The notes under the pieces: generated by a model | What the model saw: only the letters and a program-made list of their open reading frames with translations | The model's database searches: none | Told to the model about the DNA's origin: nothing | In this document: positions 35,488 to 46,125 of the stretch, one piece after another | Numbering within the stretch: position 1 is the first letter of the stretch | Layout of the letters: every line of letters begins with the position of its first letter | Translations under genes and position numbers: made by a program | Source of the DNA: Rhodothermus profundi | Lineage (GTDB): Bacteria > Bacteroidota > Rhodothermia > Rhodothermales > Rhodothermaceae | Assembly (NCBI RefSeq): GCF_900142415.1 | Contig: NZ_FRAU01000012.1 | Location: 1 to 64,000 of the forward strand | DNA length: 64,000 nt | Direction: 5' to 3'

Positions 35488-38436
35488 TCAGCTTTCTTCT
35501 TCGTCGAGCAGTTCGTCTTCCAGGAGTTCTTCGGTTGATTCCTCCTCGATGGCGAGCTGGTCGAGGTCGATCCATTCTTCGTCGGCCCCGTCGGTCAGGG
35601 CGGTCGTACGCGCCAGTTCCTTGCGCAGGAAGCGGCCGGTGTGCGTATCCTGCTGGGCCAGTTCCTCCGGCGTGCCGGCAAACAAAATGTGCCCTCCGGC
35701 GTCGCCGCCTTCGGGGCCCAGCTCGATCACATGGTCGGCCGTCTTGATCACGTCCAGGTTGTGTTCGATCACCAGCACCGTGTTGCCTTTGCGCACGAGC
35801 GCCCGGAGCACGGCCAGCAGGTGACGGATGTCTTCGAAGTGCAGGCCCGTGGTGGGTTCGTCCAGGATGTAGAGGGTGTTGCCGGTGCCCGGACGCGACA
35901 GTTCGCGGGCCAGCTTGATGCGCTGGGCTTCGCCCCCGGAGAGCGTGGTGGCCGGCTGCCCCAGCCGGATGTAGCCGAGCCCAACGGCCTGCAGCGTGCG
36001 CAGCTTGCGGGCGATGCGCGGCAGGTGCTCGAAAAAGACCAGAGCTTCCTCTACCGTCATTTCCAGGACGTCGGCGATGCTCCGGCCCTTATAGCGCACC
36101 TCCAGCGTTTCGGCGTTGTAGCGGCGGCCTTTGCAGGTCTCGCAGGTGACATGGACGTCGGGCAGGAAGTTCATTTCCAGTCTGACAACCCCGGCCCCTT
36201 TGCAGGTCTCGCAGCGGCCGCCTTTTACGTTGAAGGAGAATCGGCCAGGTTTGTAGCCGCGCAGCTGGGCTTCTGGAAGCTGGGCGAACAGGTCCCGGAT
36301 GTAGCTGAACAGGCCGGTATAGGTGGCCGGGTTCGAGCGCGGCGTGCGGCCGATGGGCTTCTGGTCGATGTCGATCACTTTGTCCAGATGCTCCAGGCCT
36401 TCGATGCGTTCGTAAGGCAGCGGTACCAGGCGGGCGTTGTGAAAGTGGCGGGCGAGGATGGGATACAGCGTCTGGTTGATCAGGCTTGATTTGCCCGAAC
36501 CCGAGACGCCCGTGACGCAGATGAACGTGCCCAGCGGGAGCACGAGCGGGTCGCCCTTCAGGTTGTGGCCGCGGGCGCCGCGAAGCACCAGCCGGTGACC
36601 GTTGCCACGGCGCCGCGTGCGAGGGATCGGAATGTAGCGTTCGCCTTTCAGGTAGGCCGCCGTCAGGCTGGAATGACCGTTTCGGGGCTCCAGGCGGTCG
36701 GGGGGGCCTGTGGCCACGACATAGCCGCCCTGTTCGCCTGCGCCGGGTCCCAGATCGATCACATAGTCGGCTGCCTCGATCATTTCGCGGTCATGTTCGA
36801 CGACCAGGATCGAGTTGCCCAGATCACGCAGTAGCTTGAGCGCGTCGATGAGGCGGTGATGGTCGCGGGGATGCAGGCCGATGGAGGGCTCATCAAGCAC
36901 GTAGAGCACACCGGTCAGTTGAGAGCCAAGCTGCGCGGCCAGGCGGATGCGTTGGCTTTCGCCGCCCGAGAGGGTGCGGGCGGGGCGGTCCAGCGTCAGG
37001 TATCCCACGCCCACGTCAATCAGAAAGCCGAGGCGCTCCAGAATTTCTTTAAGGATCGGGCGGGCAATGAGGGCCTTCTGACCATCGAACTTTACGGTGG
37101 ATAGGAAGCGTCGCAGCGAGACCAGGTCCATGCGGGCCAGCTCGGCGATGTTCTTGCCGGCGATGCGGAAGGCCAAGCTTTCGGGCTTCAGGCGAGCCCC
37201 GCCGCAGGCGCGGCAGGTCATCTCGCGCATGAACGATTCGGCCCAGCGCCGCTGAGAAACCGACCCGGCATGTTCGCGCATGTGGTGCAGGTACTCGTAG
37301 AGCCCCCCGAAGCGATGGCGGTAGTGCAGCGTGCGGTCTTTGTAGCGGTATTCGATCTCGAACTCTTGATCGCCGGCGCCTTCGAGCAGTACGCGTCGCT
37401 GCCTGTCGGTCAGCTTGCCCAGCGGCGTATCGAAGTCGAAGCCATAAGCGGTGGCCACAGCGCGAAGCTGGCTGAAGATCCATCCGTCGCGGGGTTTGCC
37501 CAGCGGAGCCAGGCCCCCTTCGTTGATGGATTTCGCAGGGTCCGGGATGACGAGCGCCGGATCGATCTCTAGCCGGGTGCCCAGGCCGTTGCAGGCCGGG
37601 CAGGCCCCGTAGGGCGAGTTGAAGGAAAAGGTATTGGGCGAGGGATCGTCGTAGGAGACACCATCTTCCGGGCAGTAGAGATGGCGGCTGAAGACATGAT
37701 CGGTGCCGGTCCCGTCGGGATGGAGCTCGTGCGCAATGAGCACCCCGCCTCCCATGCCCAAGGCGATCTGGACCGAGTCGTGCACGCGGGAGCGGAGGTC
37801 GGGTCGCACCACCAGGCGGTCCACCACCACTTCGATGTCGTGCGTCCTGTAGCGGTCCAGCTTCATGCCTGCTGTGATCTCACGCAGCTCGCCGTCTACC
37901 CGCACGCGCGTGAACCCCTGCCGGGCGATCTGTTCGAAAAGTTCGCGGTAATGCCCTTTGCGTCCCCGTACGACAGGAGCCAGTATCAGCAGCCGGGTAC
38001 CTTCCGGAAAACGCAGCAGTTGGTCGATGATTTCGTCATCGGTCTGGCGGCGCATAGGCCGGCCCGAGATATGCGAATAGGCGGTTGCCACGCGCGCGTA
38101 GAGCAGTCGGAGAAAGTCGTACACTTCGGTGACCGTGCCAACGGTCGAGCGAGGATTCTGACTGACGGTCTTCTGCTCGATGGCGATGACCGGCGAGAGG
38201 CCATCAATAAAATCTACATCGGGCCGCTCAAGCATGCCCAGGAACTGACGGGCGTAGGCTGAGAGGCTTTCCAGGTAGCGCCGTTGTCCTTCTGCATAGA
38301 TCGTATCGAAGGCCAGGCTCGATTTGCCGGATCCCGAAAGGCCGGTAATGACCACCAATTGCTCCCGGGGGATGTCCAGGTCAATGTTTTTCAGGTTGTG
38401 CTCTCGTGCGCCCCGGATGACAATACACTCCTGCAT
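35488..38436 (-). CDS. uvrA: Excinuclease ABC subunit A
   Basis: 982 residues from the ATG at 38436 ([20 protein letters not shown]); the frame is open 57 codons farther but nothing there resembles UvrA. Two ABC ATPase modules are present. Walker A sites are [20 protein letters not shown] and [15 protein letters not shown]; signatures are [19 protein letters not shown] and [19 protein letters not shown]. Zinc-finger cysteines include CPACNGLG and paired CETCKG motifs. It scans DNA for lesions with UvrB in nucleotide excision repair. The acidic C-terminal tail ([18 protein letters not shown]) is unusual. It diverges from marC. Confidence 0.97.
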   Translation of the reverse strand: MQECIVIRGAREHNLKNIDLDIPREQLVVITGLSGSGKSSLAFDTIYAEGQRRYLESLSAYARQFLGMLERPDVDFIDGLSPVIAIEQKTVSQNPRSTVGTVTEVYDFLRLLYARVATAYSHISGRPMRRQTDDEIIDQLLRFPEGTRLLILAPVVRGRKGHYRELFEQIARQGFTRVRVDGELREITAGMKLDRYRTHDIEVVVDRLVVRPDLRSRVHDSVQIALGMGGGVLIAHELHPDGTGTDHVFSRHLYCPEDGVSYDDPSPNTFSFNSPYGACPACNGLGTRLEIDPALVIPDPAKSINEGGLAPLGKPRDGWIFSQLRAVATAYGFDFDTPLGKLTDRQRRVLLEGAGDQEFEIEYRYKDRTLHYRHRFGGLYEYLHHMREHAGSVSQRRWAESFMREMTCRACGGARLKPESLAFRIAGKNIAELARMDLVSLRRFLSTVKFDGQKALIARPILKEILERLGFLIDVGVGYLTLDRPARTLSGGESQRIRLAAQLGSQLTGVLYVLDEPSIGLHPRDHHRLIDALKLLRDLGNSILVVEHDREMIEAADYVIDLGPGAGEQGGYVVATGPPDRLEPRNGHSSLTAAYLKGERYIPIPRTRRRGNGHRLVLRGARGHNLKGDPLVLPLGTFICVTGVSGSGKSSLINQTLYPILARHFHNARLVPLPYERIEGLEHLDKVIDIDQKPIGRTPRSNPATYTGLFSYIRDLFAQLPEAQLRGYKPGRFSFNVKGGRCETCKGAGVVRLEMNFLPDVHVTCETCKGRRYNAETLEVRYKGRSIADVLEMTVEEALVFFEHLPRIARKLRTLQAVGLGYIRLGQPATTLSGGEAQRIKLARELSRPGTGNTLYILDEPTTGLHFEDIRHLLAVLRALVRKGNTVLVIEHNLDVIKTADHVIELGPEGGDAGGHILFAGTPEELAQQDTHTGRFLRKELARTTALTDGADEEWIDLDQLAIEEESTEELLEDELLDEEES

Positions 38437-38605
38437 ACGGCGACCAGGCCCGACCACGCGTTGCGCCTCAGAAGGTTCAAGCGTGTTCCAACAGCGACCG
38501 CCGGGGTTCGTTCCGCCGGTTTTTTCGCAAGAGCGTTGCAGATGGCACGGAACGAAACGGATAGTTGGGCTTTGACCGCTGCCGATATTTGCGTCGGCAC
38601 CAGCC

Positions 38606-39199
38606 ATGCATGCCTATTTAGAAACCTTTTTGCCCCTGTTTGTGGCCATTAACCTGCCGGGAATCCTGCCATTTTTTATAGCCCTGACGCAAGGATTGCC
38701 GGCAGCCGATCGGCGGCGTCTGCTCGTGCGGGCGGTCGCGACAGCCTTTGTGGTGGCCGTGCTGATTCTGTTTGCCGGGCAACTCATCTTTCAGACGCTG
38801 GGCATTACGCTGAACGATCTGCGGGTGGGTGGGGGACTGATTCTGCTTGTGCTGAGCATCGCCGACCTGGTGTTTGCGGACTACCGTCGGCGCGACCCTC
38901 GCGATGGGGCTGATGCGGCCGATGTGGGCGTGGTGCCCCTTGGCATTCCGCTAATCATTGGGCCGGCAGCGATCACTACGATTCTGGTGGCGCAGCAGAC
39001 CTATGGCTATCTGCCTACCCTTGTGGCTCTGATCGCCAATCTGCTGTTGGTGACCGTGGCGTTCAGCATAGGGCATGGGGTGATGCGGAGGCTGGGACCT
39101 GTGGCTGTGCGCGCCATGGCCAAGGTAGCCAGCCTGTTTCTGGCAGCCATTGCTGTGGCCATGATTCGGGCAGGTGTGGTCGGCATGCTGGGCGGATAA
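38606..39199 (+). CDS. MarC-family integral membrane protein
   Basis: A 197-residue protein with six hydrophobic helices in the MarC/UPF0056 pattern: LPLFVAINLPGILPFFIALTQGL at the start, GGGLILLVLSIADLVF in the middle and VVPLGIPLIIGPAAITTILVAQQ in helix four. Members were once linked to multiple antibiotic resistance, but transport activity is unproven. It starts 170 bases from uvrA, transcribed divergently, and lies 72 bases before rpoZ. Its function is unknown. Confidence 0.9.
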   Translation: MHAYLETFLPLFVAINLPGILPFFIALTQGLPAADRRRLLVRAVATAFVVAVLILFAGQLIFQTLGITLNDLRVGGGLILLVLSIADLVFADYRRRDPRDGADAADVGVVPLGIPLIIGPAAITTILVAQQTYGYLPTLVALIANLLLVTVAFSIGHGVMRRLGPVAVRAMAKVASLFLAAIAVAMIRAGVVGMLGG

Positions 39200-39271
39200 G
39201 ACCGGAACCTTCCCCGAAACCCTGCATTTACTTGGTATCGCGTATGGCCGCACCAATCAATAATTTTTGCC

Positions 39272-39589
39272 ATGGCCCTGAAGACCCTGGATATCGACAC
39301 ATTGGCTGCCAAGACCGGCAATCTATACGAGACCGTTGCCATCCTCTCAAAGCGTGCCCGCCAGATTGCTACCCAGGTAAAGCAGGAACTGGATGAAAAG
39401 CTTTCCTACTTTGAAGGGCTGGGGCTGGAGGATGACCCGCGGCATCAGGAAGAGCAGCGGCGCATTTCCATTGAGTACGAACTGAAGCCGGAGCCCACGG
39501 AGATTGCCGTAGAGGAGTTTTTGCGGGACGAAATCTATTACCGCGACGCTTCGAAAGAGCGCGCTGAAGAAGAAGAAGAACTTCGCTAA
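39272..39589 (+). CDS. rpoZ: RNA polymerase omega subunit, Bacteroidota type
   Basis: A 105-residue protein. The conserved omega core is LAAKTGNLYETVAILSKRARQIA (about residues 10-33), where the usual family has a DxL...N.y.l..v.aKRARQl pattern. A long acidic C-terminal extension ends RAEEEEELR, as in Bacteroidota relatives. Omega supports folding of the beta-prime subunit and, in some bacteria, ppGpp response. A strong terminator follows 22 bases after the stop. Confidence rests on the NLYE..AILSKRARQI core and length. Confidence 0.85.
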   Translation: MALKTLDIDTLAAKTGNLYETVAILSKRARQIATQVKQELDEKLSYFEGLGLEDDPRHQEEQRRISIEYELKPEPTEIAVEEFLRDEIYYRDASKERAEEEEELR

Positions 39590-39611
39590 CCCATACCCGT
39601 CGGCCACAGGG

Positions 39612-39642
39612 CGGGCATCCCTCAGGGATGCCCGTTTTTTTT
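39612..39642 (+). terminator. Rho-independent terminator after rpoZ
   Basis: Perfect 10-bp stem CGGGCATCCC/GGGATGCCCG with a three-base loop, then eight T (39635-39642). Confidence 0.95.
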
Positions 39643-39974
39643 ATTCTGTAGCCTCTTTAGCCGGAGGCTTGATAAAGGCGTGGCGCTAACAGGCTGATTG
39701 AATAGCGGAGCATGACGCTGGATGAATTAAAGAATCGACGCGCCACGTGTGCAATTATTGCAGGCAAAAAACGTTTCCGCCTGCAGAGAGCTGCTTTCCG
39801 AAAAAACCGACCCCGCCGTTTCGCTGGCGGTTTTTCCGGATAGGAGTGCGGGGGAAGCGGCGCCATGCGTTCCCGTCTGCGGACAATCTGATCTAGAAAA
39901 GAGCGTGATGTTCCCCCGACTTTCTCTGGAGCCGTCAGGTCCTTTCCTGCTGCTGGAAGCCTCTGTCAGACAGA
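39643..39974. other. 332-bp intergenic region with an orphan terminator
   Basis: No protein-coding gene is supported. At 39813-39835 a stem CCGCC/GGCGG with an 8-base loop runs into TTTTT on the plus strand, and six A lie upstream at 39801-39806. rpoZ already has its own terminator 180 bases earlier, so this hairpin has no gene to serve. A small plus-strand RNA between about 39680 and 39835 is possible. It could alternatively serve the convergent aldo/keto reductase gene, although its minus-strand U tract is offset. Confidence 0.4.
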
Positions 39975-40973
39975 TTATCGCTCACGCCAGTTGATTTCCG
40001 GTTCAGGCTTGTTATCGAGAATGGCCTCGATACGGGCCATGACTTCGGGCGTCAGGCGCTGGGCTACCTCCAGCGCCTCCATATTTTCCTGCACCTGCTC
40101 GGGGCGAGAAGCGCCTGTAATGACGGTGCTGACGTTCGGATTTTTCAGGCACCAGGCGATAGCCAGTTGGGCCATCGTGCAGTCCAGCTCCTTCGCAATT
40201 GGCATGAGCTGCCGCACTTTTTCAATCTGCCGCCGCCCTTCTTCGCTTTCCAGGCGCTTGCGCAGCCACTCGTAGCCGGGCAGGCTCATGCGGCTGCCTG
40301 GCGGAATACCTTCGTTGTACTTGCCGGTCAGGATACCGCTGGCCAGCGGGCTCCAGGTAGTCAGGCCCAGTCCATAGTCGCGGTAGAGCGGTGCATATTC
40401 ACGCTCTACGCGGGTGCGATGGAACATGTTGTACTGGGGCTGTTCCATTGTGGGAGGAATCAGGTGTTCACGCCGGGCGAATTCGTAGGCATAGCGGAGC
40501 TGTTCGGCGCTCCATTCGCTCGTGCCCCAGTAAAAGGCCCAGCCCCGGTCGAGCACGTAATTCATGGCCCAGACCGTTTCTTCGATTGGAGTTTCCGGAT
40601 CGGGCCGGTGGCAGAAGATCAGATCCACGTAGTCAAGTTGCAGCCGCTCCAGGGCGGCCTGGGTGCCTTCGATGATATGCTTGCGGGAGAGGCCCACGTC
40701 GTTGGGGCCTGGGCCGCCCCAGAAAATTTTCGTAGAGATGACCAGGTCCGAGCGTTTCCAGCCCGAGCGCTTCAGGATGTTGCCCATGATGATTTCGGCC
40801 TTGCCATGGGCATAGACCTCGGCATTGTCGAAGAAGTTTACGCCTGCTTCGTAGGCCGCGTGCATGCATGCTTCGGCGCGTCCTTCGTCAATCTGATCGC
40901 CGAAGGTTACCCAGGCGCCGTAGGAAAGCGCTGACACTTTCAGTCCGGAGCGCCCCAGATGCCGGTATTCCAT
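39975..40973 (-). CDS. Aldo/keto reductase (Kv-beta/YghZ-like)
   Basis: From the ATG at 40973, 332 residues beginning [19 protein letters not shown]; a GTG at 41000 would add nine. The AKR barrel has [14 protein letters not shown] with the catalytic Asp and Tyr, [12 protein letters not shown] with Lys, and [20 protein letters not shown] with His. The NADPH-binding C-terminal part is [20 protein letters not shown]. The sequence resembles the voltage-gated potassium channel beta subunit/YghZ group, which reduces reactive aldehydes such as methylglyoxal. It is transcribed alone, with the next gene 36 bases upstream on the same strand, so co-transcription is likely. Confidence 0.93.
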   Translation of the reverse strand: MEYRHLGRSGLKVSALSYGAWVTFGDQIDEGRAEACMHAAYEAGVNFFDNAEVYAHGKAEIIMGNILKRSGWKRSDLVISTKIFWGGPGPNDVGLSRKHIIEGTQAALERLQLDYVDLIFCHRPDPETPIEETVWAMNYVLDRGWAFYWGTSEWSAEQLRYAYEFARREHLIPPTMEQPQYNMFHRTRVEREYAPLYRDYGLGLTTWSPLASGILTGKYNEGIPPGSRMSLPGYEWLRKRLESEEGRRQIEKVRQLMPIAKELDCTMAQLAIAWCLKNPNVSTVITGASRPEQVQENMEALEVAQRLTPEVMARIEAILDNKPEPEINWRER

Positions 40974-41035
40974 TGTTTTCTGCTGGGCTGATGAATCCAC
41001 GGTCTGATTGAGCCAGTTTGCAACGGCGCTGCCAC

Positions 41036-41947
41036 TTATGCAACCCGTTCGGTAGTTTCCGGTGCGTTTATAACAGCAAGTTCAAGAAGCGTGCGGAGCG
41101 TCTGCAGCAGGCGTTGGCGGAGGGGTTGGGCTTCCTGGTAAAACTGCGCCTGGCGTTGCCGATAGTGGCGGCGGCCTTCGGGTGTTTCGATGGGAATGGG
41201 TTCCAGGCCATAGGCGCGCAGATCGTAGGGACTGGCCTGCATATCAAGCATGCGAATGCGGTAGGCCAGCAGGAAGGCGTCGGCAATCAGATCACTGCCT
41301 ACCCAGGGATAGAACTTGTAGGCCCAGCGATAGAGGTCCATGTTGGCGTGGAGGCAGCCGGGTTGCTCCAGTTCGTGGATGGTTTCGCGGGTGGGTTGAA
41401 AGCGGTTCAGGGGACGGGCCGCTTCGGTAAAAAAGCGAAACGCGTCGAAATGCGTGCAGGTGATCGGATGGGATTCCACAAGGCGCGCCAGCGCCTCGGG
41501 CTTCACGCGCAGCGGCACATGAGCATGGCGAGGACAGGCAGTGCGATAGAGCATGGCCCATTCGTGCAGGCCGTAGCAGCCCAGATGGGGGCGACGAGCG
41601 GCTGTCCGTTCCAGCAGGGTTACGACCCAGCGCAGCGATGGAATGCGGTGGGCAGGGAAGCGGGCAGGATCGACCGTAACCCCTTCTGGCGTCTCTACAA
41701 AGCCCGGTTCGCGTAGCCACCGGCGGGCTTCGTCGCCCTGCACCGCTATGCCCAGGCCGGGACGCCAGCGCAGCAGCCGGCCCGGCCGAAACGTATAGTA
41801 TTCAAACAGAAAATCCATGACGGGCTGCTTCACCCCGCGACGGCGGGCGGCCAGATATGGATCGAGCACCGGACGCAGCCGCGCTTCGTGGGCAGCGGCT
41901 CGCTCTCGGGCTTCTGCCTCCGTCAGCGTCGTATGAATGGGAGGCAT
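41036..41947 (-). CDS. Conserved protein of unknown function (often labelled 3-methyladenine glycosylase)
   Basis: A 303-residue cytoplasmic protein rich in Trp, Tyr, His and Arg. It has conserved blocks [85 protein letters not shown] and [23 protein letters not shown] recognise these from a widespread family, especially in actinobacteria, that carries a 3-methyladenine DNA glycosylase label. I see no helix-hairpin-helix or known glycosylase motif, so that label is doubtful. The conserved His, Cys and Asp suggest metal binding or catalysis. It precedes the aldo/keto reductase on the same strand. Confidence 0.75.
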   Translation of the reverse strand: MPPIHTTLTEAEARERAAAHEARLRPVLDPYLAARRRGVKQPVMDFLFEYYTFRPGRLLRWRPGLGIAVQGDEARRWLREPGFVETPEGVTVDPARFPAHRIPSLRWVVTLLERTAARRPHLGCYGLHEWAMLYRTACPRHAHVPLRVKPEALARLVESHPITCTHFDAFRFFTEAARPLNRFQPTRETIHELEQPGCLHANMDLYRWAYKFYPWVGSDLIADAFLLAYRIRMLDMQASPYDLRAYGLEPIPIETPEGRRHYRQRQAQFYQEAQPLRQRLLQTLRTLLELAVINAPETTERVA

Positions 41948-42054
41948 CTCAGATGCTTGGCAGGCGTTTCGGGGATGCGTTCGGCGTCTTTAAGCGGCAT
42001 GAACTCGATTCGGATCCCGGCGTTGGCCCTAAAAAACAAGCCATCGCAACAACC

Positions 42055-42243
42055 ATGACCCGCATACTCCGCGCACTTTTGCTTTCGACGCTGGCTACCG
42101 GGGTTTTCGCCTGGTTACTACAGCGATGGGGGCTGTGGAAAAAGCCGCGTGGTTCGAACGGCACTGCGTTGGAAATAGAAGCCGACCAGTTGCCGCCCGA
42201 AGAGCAGGAACGGCTTCTGGATGAGCTGGAGCGGATGCTATAG
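42055..42243 (+). CDS. Small single-span membrane protein
   Basis: 62 residues from the ATG at 42055. A hydrophobic helix (about 4-22, ILRALLLSTLATGVFAWLL) and a short basic stretch (WGLWKKPRG) precede an acidic amphipathic tail (QLPPEEQERLLDELERML). A longer frame starts upstream but overlaps the divergent gene and has no support. It ends 105 bases before the peptidase gene. No family recognised. Composition and codon use are host-like, which supports a real gene. Confidence 0.55.
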   Translation: MTRILRALLLSTLATGVFAWLLQRWGLWKKPRGSNGTALEIEADQLPPEEQERLLDELERML

Positions 42244-42348
42244 CATTTTGCACGCGTCGATTTCTTACTTTGCCTGAGCAGGCTACAACCGAGCGTCTGC
42301 TTTTCCGTAAACCGATCATCCTCCCAGAACCAGACCGGAGATTCAGCC

Positions 42349-45117
42349 ATGAAGGCGTTGCAACTGCTCCTGGCCGGCATGCTTCTCTTGTTGGGCATGC
42401 AGCCGGCCGTCGGACAGACCCCCGCCGACACGTCCACGCTGCCTGTCGAGATTCCCTATAAAAAGTTTGTGCTCGATAATGGTCTGACGCTCATTGTCAG
42501 CGAAGACTACAAGGCGCCTATTGTCGCCGTGAACATCTGGTATCATGTCGGCTCGAAGAACGAAAAGCCCGGGCGCACGGGCTTTGCGCATCTGTTCGAG
42601 CACCTGATGTTCAACGGTTCGGAGCACTTCAACGATGATTGGTTTCAGGCGCTGGAACGCGTGGGCGCTACCGACCTGAATGGTACGACCAACCGTGACC
42701 GAACAAACTACTTCCAGACCGTACCGGTTAACGCGCTCGATCTGGTGCTCTGGCTGGAGTCGGACCGTATGGGCCACCTGCTCGGCGCTATTGACCAGGC
42801 GAAGCTCGACGAGCAGCGCGGCGTGGTGCAGAATGAGAAACGCCAGGGTGAAAACCAACCGTACGGCAAAGTCTGGAATATTATTGCAAAGCACACGTAT
42901 CCGGAAGGGCATCCCTATTCGTGGCCGGTAATTGGATACATGGAAGACCTGGAAGCAGCCACGCTGGAGGATGTCCATGAGTGGTTCAAGACCTACTACG
43001 GCCCTAACAATGCCACCATCGTGATTGCCGGGGCCATTGATCCCCAGACGGCGCTGGAAAAGGTTAAAAAGTACTTTGGCGCGATTCCACCCGGACCGCC
43101 GTTGGCCAAGCCACGGACCTGGGTAGCCAAGCGTACCGGAGAGCAGCGCATGCGGATGGAAGACCGCGTGCCGCAGGCCCGAATCTACAAGGTATGGAAC
43201 GTGCCAGAATGGGGCCATCCAGAACGGGATTATCTGGATCTGGCGGCCGATGTGCTTGCCAGCGGCAAAACGTCGCGTCTGTATCGCCGCCTTGTCTATA
43301 CCGACCAAATAGCCACGGACGTCCGGGCCTTTGTTTTCACCGGGGAAATTGGCAGTCAGTTTATGATCATTGCCTCAGCCAGGCCTGGCGTGCCCCTGGC
43401 GCAGGTAGAGCAGGCGATCGATGAAGAGCTGACGCGCTTTCTGCAGGAAGGACCTACCGCCGACGAGCTGGAACGGGTGAAGGCCGATTTCATTGCGGGT
43501 TTTGTGCGCGGCGTCGAACGCATCGGGGGCTTTGGCGGCAAAAGCGACATCCTGGCGCAGTATGAGGTGTACGGTGGGGATCCCGGGCTCTACAAGGTAA
43601 CGCTGCGGCGCATGCAGCAGGCTACCCCCCAGCAGGTGCTGGAGGCCGCCCGCAAGTGGCTGAGCGATGGCGTCTTTGTATTAGAAGTGCACCCTTATCC
43701 AAAACTCCAGGCAAGCGGGGAGGATGTGGACCGCTCCCAATTGCCGCCGGTCGGTCCACCCCCGGAAGTGTCTTTTCCTGAAGTCCAGCAGGCTACGCTG
43801 TCGAATGGCCTGAAGGTACTGCTTGTCGAGCGGCATGCCGTACCGGTGGTCAATTTCCAGCTCATTCTGGATGCTGGCTATGCAGCCGACCAGTTCGCTC
43901 GGCCCGGTACGGCCACGCTTGCCATGAATATGCTGGACGAGGGTACCACCAGCCGGACTGCCCTGGAGATCAGCGACGAACTGGATCGTTTAGGGGCTCG
44001 GCTGGGAACCGGCTCCGATCTGGATGTCTCTACCGTCTATTTTTCGACGCTTCGGGACCGGCTGGATCCTTCGCTGGAGCTGTTCGCCGACGTCGTGCTG
44101 CGCCCCGCTTTTCCAGAGGCTGATTTCCAGCGACTCAAGCAGCAACAGCTCATCGCCATTCAGCGCGAGCAGGTTTCGCCGCTGCAAATGGCCCTGCGCG
44201 TCTTTCCCCGTCTGCTTTATGGAGAAGGCCACGCCTACGGCTTGCCGCTTACGGGGTCAGGCACGCTGGAATCGGTCCAGCAGATTACGCGCGACGATCT
44301 GGTGCGCTTTCACCAGACCTGGTTCAAGCCAAACCATGCCACGCTGATCGTGGTAGGGGCCATTACCATGGATGAACTGTTGCCCCGGCTGGAGCGCCTG
44401 TTTGCCGACTGGAAGCCAGGCGAAGTCCCGGAAAAAAATATCCAGGACGTGCCGCACAAGGAACAGGCAGTGGTATATCTGATCGACCGACCAGGATCGG
44501 AGCAGTCTATCATTTTTGCCGGACATGTCGCGCCGCCGGAGGCCAATCCGCGCGAACTGGCCATCAAAGTGATGAACCGGGTGCTGGGTGGCGCCTTTAC
44601 CTCGCGCATCAACATGAATCTGCGCGAGGATAAAGGATGGTCGTATGGCGCTCGAACGCTGCTGATGAGCGCCCGGGGACCGCGGCCGTTTATCGTCTAT
44701 GCACCTGTGCAAACTGATAAGACGGCGTCTGCTATGCTGGAGATCAAAAAGGAGCTGGATGGGATCGTCAGTGGCCAGAAACCTATCACGCCGGAAGAAC
44801 TGGACAAGGCGCAGCGCAACCTGACGCTCCGGCTGCCCGGCCGCTGGGAGACCGCTAACGCCATCCTCAATGACCTGAGCTATGTGGTGCAGTTTGGATG
44901 GCCGCTGGACTACTGGCGGACCTATCCGGAAGCGGTTCAAGCCCTTACCCTTGACGAGGTCAACGCAGCCGCACGCGAAATCCTCCATCCAGATCGGCTG
45001 GTGTGGGTTGTGGTGGGCGACCGCAGCCGGATCGAAGCGGAAATCCGCCAGCTCGGTCTGGGACCGGTGTATCTGATTGACACCGAAGGCAACCTGCTAG
45101 CCTCCCTTTCCGAATAA
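42349..45117 (+). CDS. M16 (pitrilysin-like) zinc peptidase, two-module
   Basis: A 922-residue secreted peptidase with signal peptide MKALQLLLAGMLLLLGMQPAVG. The first M16 module carries the inverted zinc motif HLFEH (H81, E84, H85) and the downstream glutamate in VVQNEKRQ (about E163). The second (from about 485, ATLSNGLKVLLVERHAVP) lacks HxxEH, having LAMNMLDEGT instead, so it is the inactive partner half. Such proteins form a clam-shell chamber that cuts peptides, here in the periplasm or outside. The ATG is preceded by GGAGATTCAGCC. No operon partner is visible. Confidence 0.95.
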   Translation: MKALQLLLAGMLLLLGMQPAVGQTPADTSTLPVEIPYKKFVLDNGLTLIVSEDYKAPIVAVNIWYHVGSKNEKPGRTGFAHLFEHLMFNGSEHFNDDWFQALERVGATDLNGTTNRDRTNYFQTVPVNALDLVLWLESDRMGHLLGAIDQAKLDEQRGVVQNEKRQGENQPYGKVWNIIAKHTYPEGHPYSWPVIGYMEDLEAATLEDVHEWFKTYYGPNNATIVIAGAIDPQTALEKVKKYFGAIPPGPPLAKPRTWVAKRTGEQRMRMEDRVPQARIYKVWNVPEWGHPERDYLDLAADVLASGKTSRLYRRLVYTDQIATDVRAFVFTGEIGSQFMIIASARPGVPLAQVEQAIDEELTRFLQEGPTADELERVKADFIAGFVRGVERIGGFGGKSDILAQYEVYGGDPGLYKVTLRRMQQATPQQVLEAARKWLSDGVFVLEVHPYPKLQASGEDVDRSQLPPVGPPPEVSFPEVQQATLSNGLKVLLVERHAVPVVNFQLILDAGYAADQFARPGTATLAMNMLDEGTTSRTALEISDELDRLGARLGTGSDLDVSTVYFSTLRDRLDPSLELFADVVLRPAFPEADFQRLKQQQLIAIQREQVSPLQMALRVFPRLLYGEGHAYGLPLTGSGTLESVQQITRDDLVRFHQTWFKPNHATLIVVGAITMDELLPRLERLFADWKPGEVPEKNIQDVPHKEQAVVYLIDRPGSEQSIIFAGHVAPPEANPRELAIKVMNRVLGGAFTSRINMNLREDKGWSYGARTLLMSARGPRPFIVYAPVQTDKTASAMLEIKKELDGIVSGQKPITPEELDKAQRNLTLRLPGRWETANAILNDLSYVVQFGWPLDYWRTYPEAVQALTLDEVNAAAREILHPDRLVWVVVGDRSRIEAEIRQLGLGPVYLIDTEGNLLASLSE

Positions 45118-45132
45118 AACAGCGTAAACAGA

Positions 45133-45167
45133 CCGGGTGCCCGCTCGGTAATCAAGCGGGCACCCGG
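45133..45167. other. Perfect 13-bp hairpin after the peptidase gene
   Basis: CCGGGTGCCCGCT/AGCGGGCACCCGG (45133-45145 and 45155-45167) with a 9-base loop, 15 bases after the peptidase stop. No T run follows on either strand, so it may protect the mRNA end or bind a protein instead of terminating by itself. Confidence 0.6.
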
Positions 45168-45228
45168 CCCCACTAACGGGGTAAAATGAACAGAAACAGG
45201 ATTTTTTCACTAAAAATGACCCGATGCT

Positions 45229-46014
45229 ATGTCGCTCTGGGCCCGATTTAAACGGTGGATCCGCTCAATCTTCGGGGGAGCCATCGCTGCGCTCGAAGAT
45301 CCTCGACTCATTCTGGAGCAGAACATTCGGGAGCTGAACGATCAGATCCCGAAGATGAATGAGAATATTGCCACGGTAAAGGCGAACGTACTGCTGCTCC
45401 AGAAAGAGGTGCGGCGCAACGAGCAGGAAATTGAACGGCTGGTGGCGCGCATTAAAGCGGCGATTCAAGCGGGCCGCGACGATATTGCCCAGCAGTACGC
45501 CATCCAGCTCCAGAAAGCCCGTGAAACGCTAGCGCGCACCCGAGAACAACTGCAGTATGCCGAGGCAGCGTACGAAAAAGCGCTTCAGGTAAAGCAGGCG
45601 TTCCTTCGGGAGAAGGAACGGAAAATCCAGGAAGCAAAAGAAGCCTTACGGGCGCATGAGCGAGCCAAGTGGCAGGCCCGGGTGGCCGATGCGCTGGAGC
45701 AGTTTGAAGTAGGGGGCCTGGACCAGACGCACGAGGAAATGGTGCAGCGCCTGCGCGAAGAGACGGCCCGGAGCGAAGCACGCCTGGAACTGGCGCTGGA
45801 TAGTGTCGATGCCGATGCCCTGAAAATTGAGGCAGATGCCGAAGCGCTTCGAGCAGCCGAGCTGGTGCGCCAGTTCAAACTGGAAATGGGACTGCTGGAG
45901 CCCGAACAGAAGCCGGCACTGGAAGCTCCAGCGCAGGCGTCAGAGCAGAAAGCAACGGAGCAGGCCCGTGAAACGGAAGAGACAAAAACCATCGGCCGCC
46001 AGCGCACGCGTTGA
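45229..46014 (+). CDS. PspA/IM30-family membrane-stress protein
   Basis: A 261-residue, almost entirely helical protein of the PspA/Vipp1 (ESCRT-III-like) family. The N-terminal amphipathic helix is SLWARFKRWIRSIFGGAIAALEDPRLILEQNIRELNDQ, the typical PspA opening, followed by coiled coils rich in Glu, Arg and Gln (FLREKERKIQEAKEALRAHERAKW). It binds stressed inner membrane and maintains the proton-motive force. The C-terminal tail (about 225-261) is Ala/Glu/Thr-rich. Two further coiled-coil genes follow on the same strand, suggesting a local membrane-stress operon without the pspBC/pspF set. Confidence 0.9.
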   Translation: MSLWARFKRWIRSIFGGAIAALEDPRLILEQNIRELNDQIPKMNENIATVKANVLLLQKEVRRNEQEIERLVARIKAAIQAGRDDIAQQYAIQLQKARETLARTREQLQYAEAAYEKALQVKQAFLREKERKIQEAKEALRAHERAKWQARVADALEQFEVGGLDQTHEEMVQRLREETARSEARLELALDSVDADALKIEADAEALRAAELVRQFKLEMGLLEPEQKPALEAPAQASEQKATEQARETEETKTIGRQRTR

Positions 46015-46125
46015 TTTCAACCGCACCCGATGAAGCAATCCTGAAACAACAGGGAGGCAGCTGGTGCGTCGGGCAGCCTGCTGGGCGTTGTCGCCAGGAG
46101 CGCAGCAGACCAGACGGGCTCAAAT

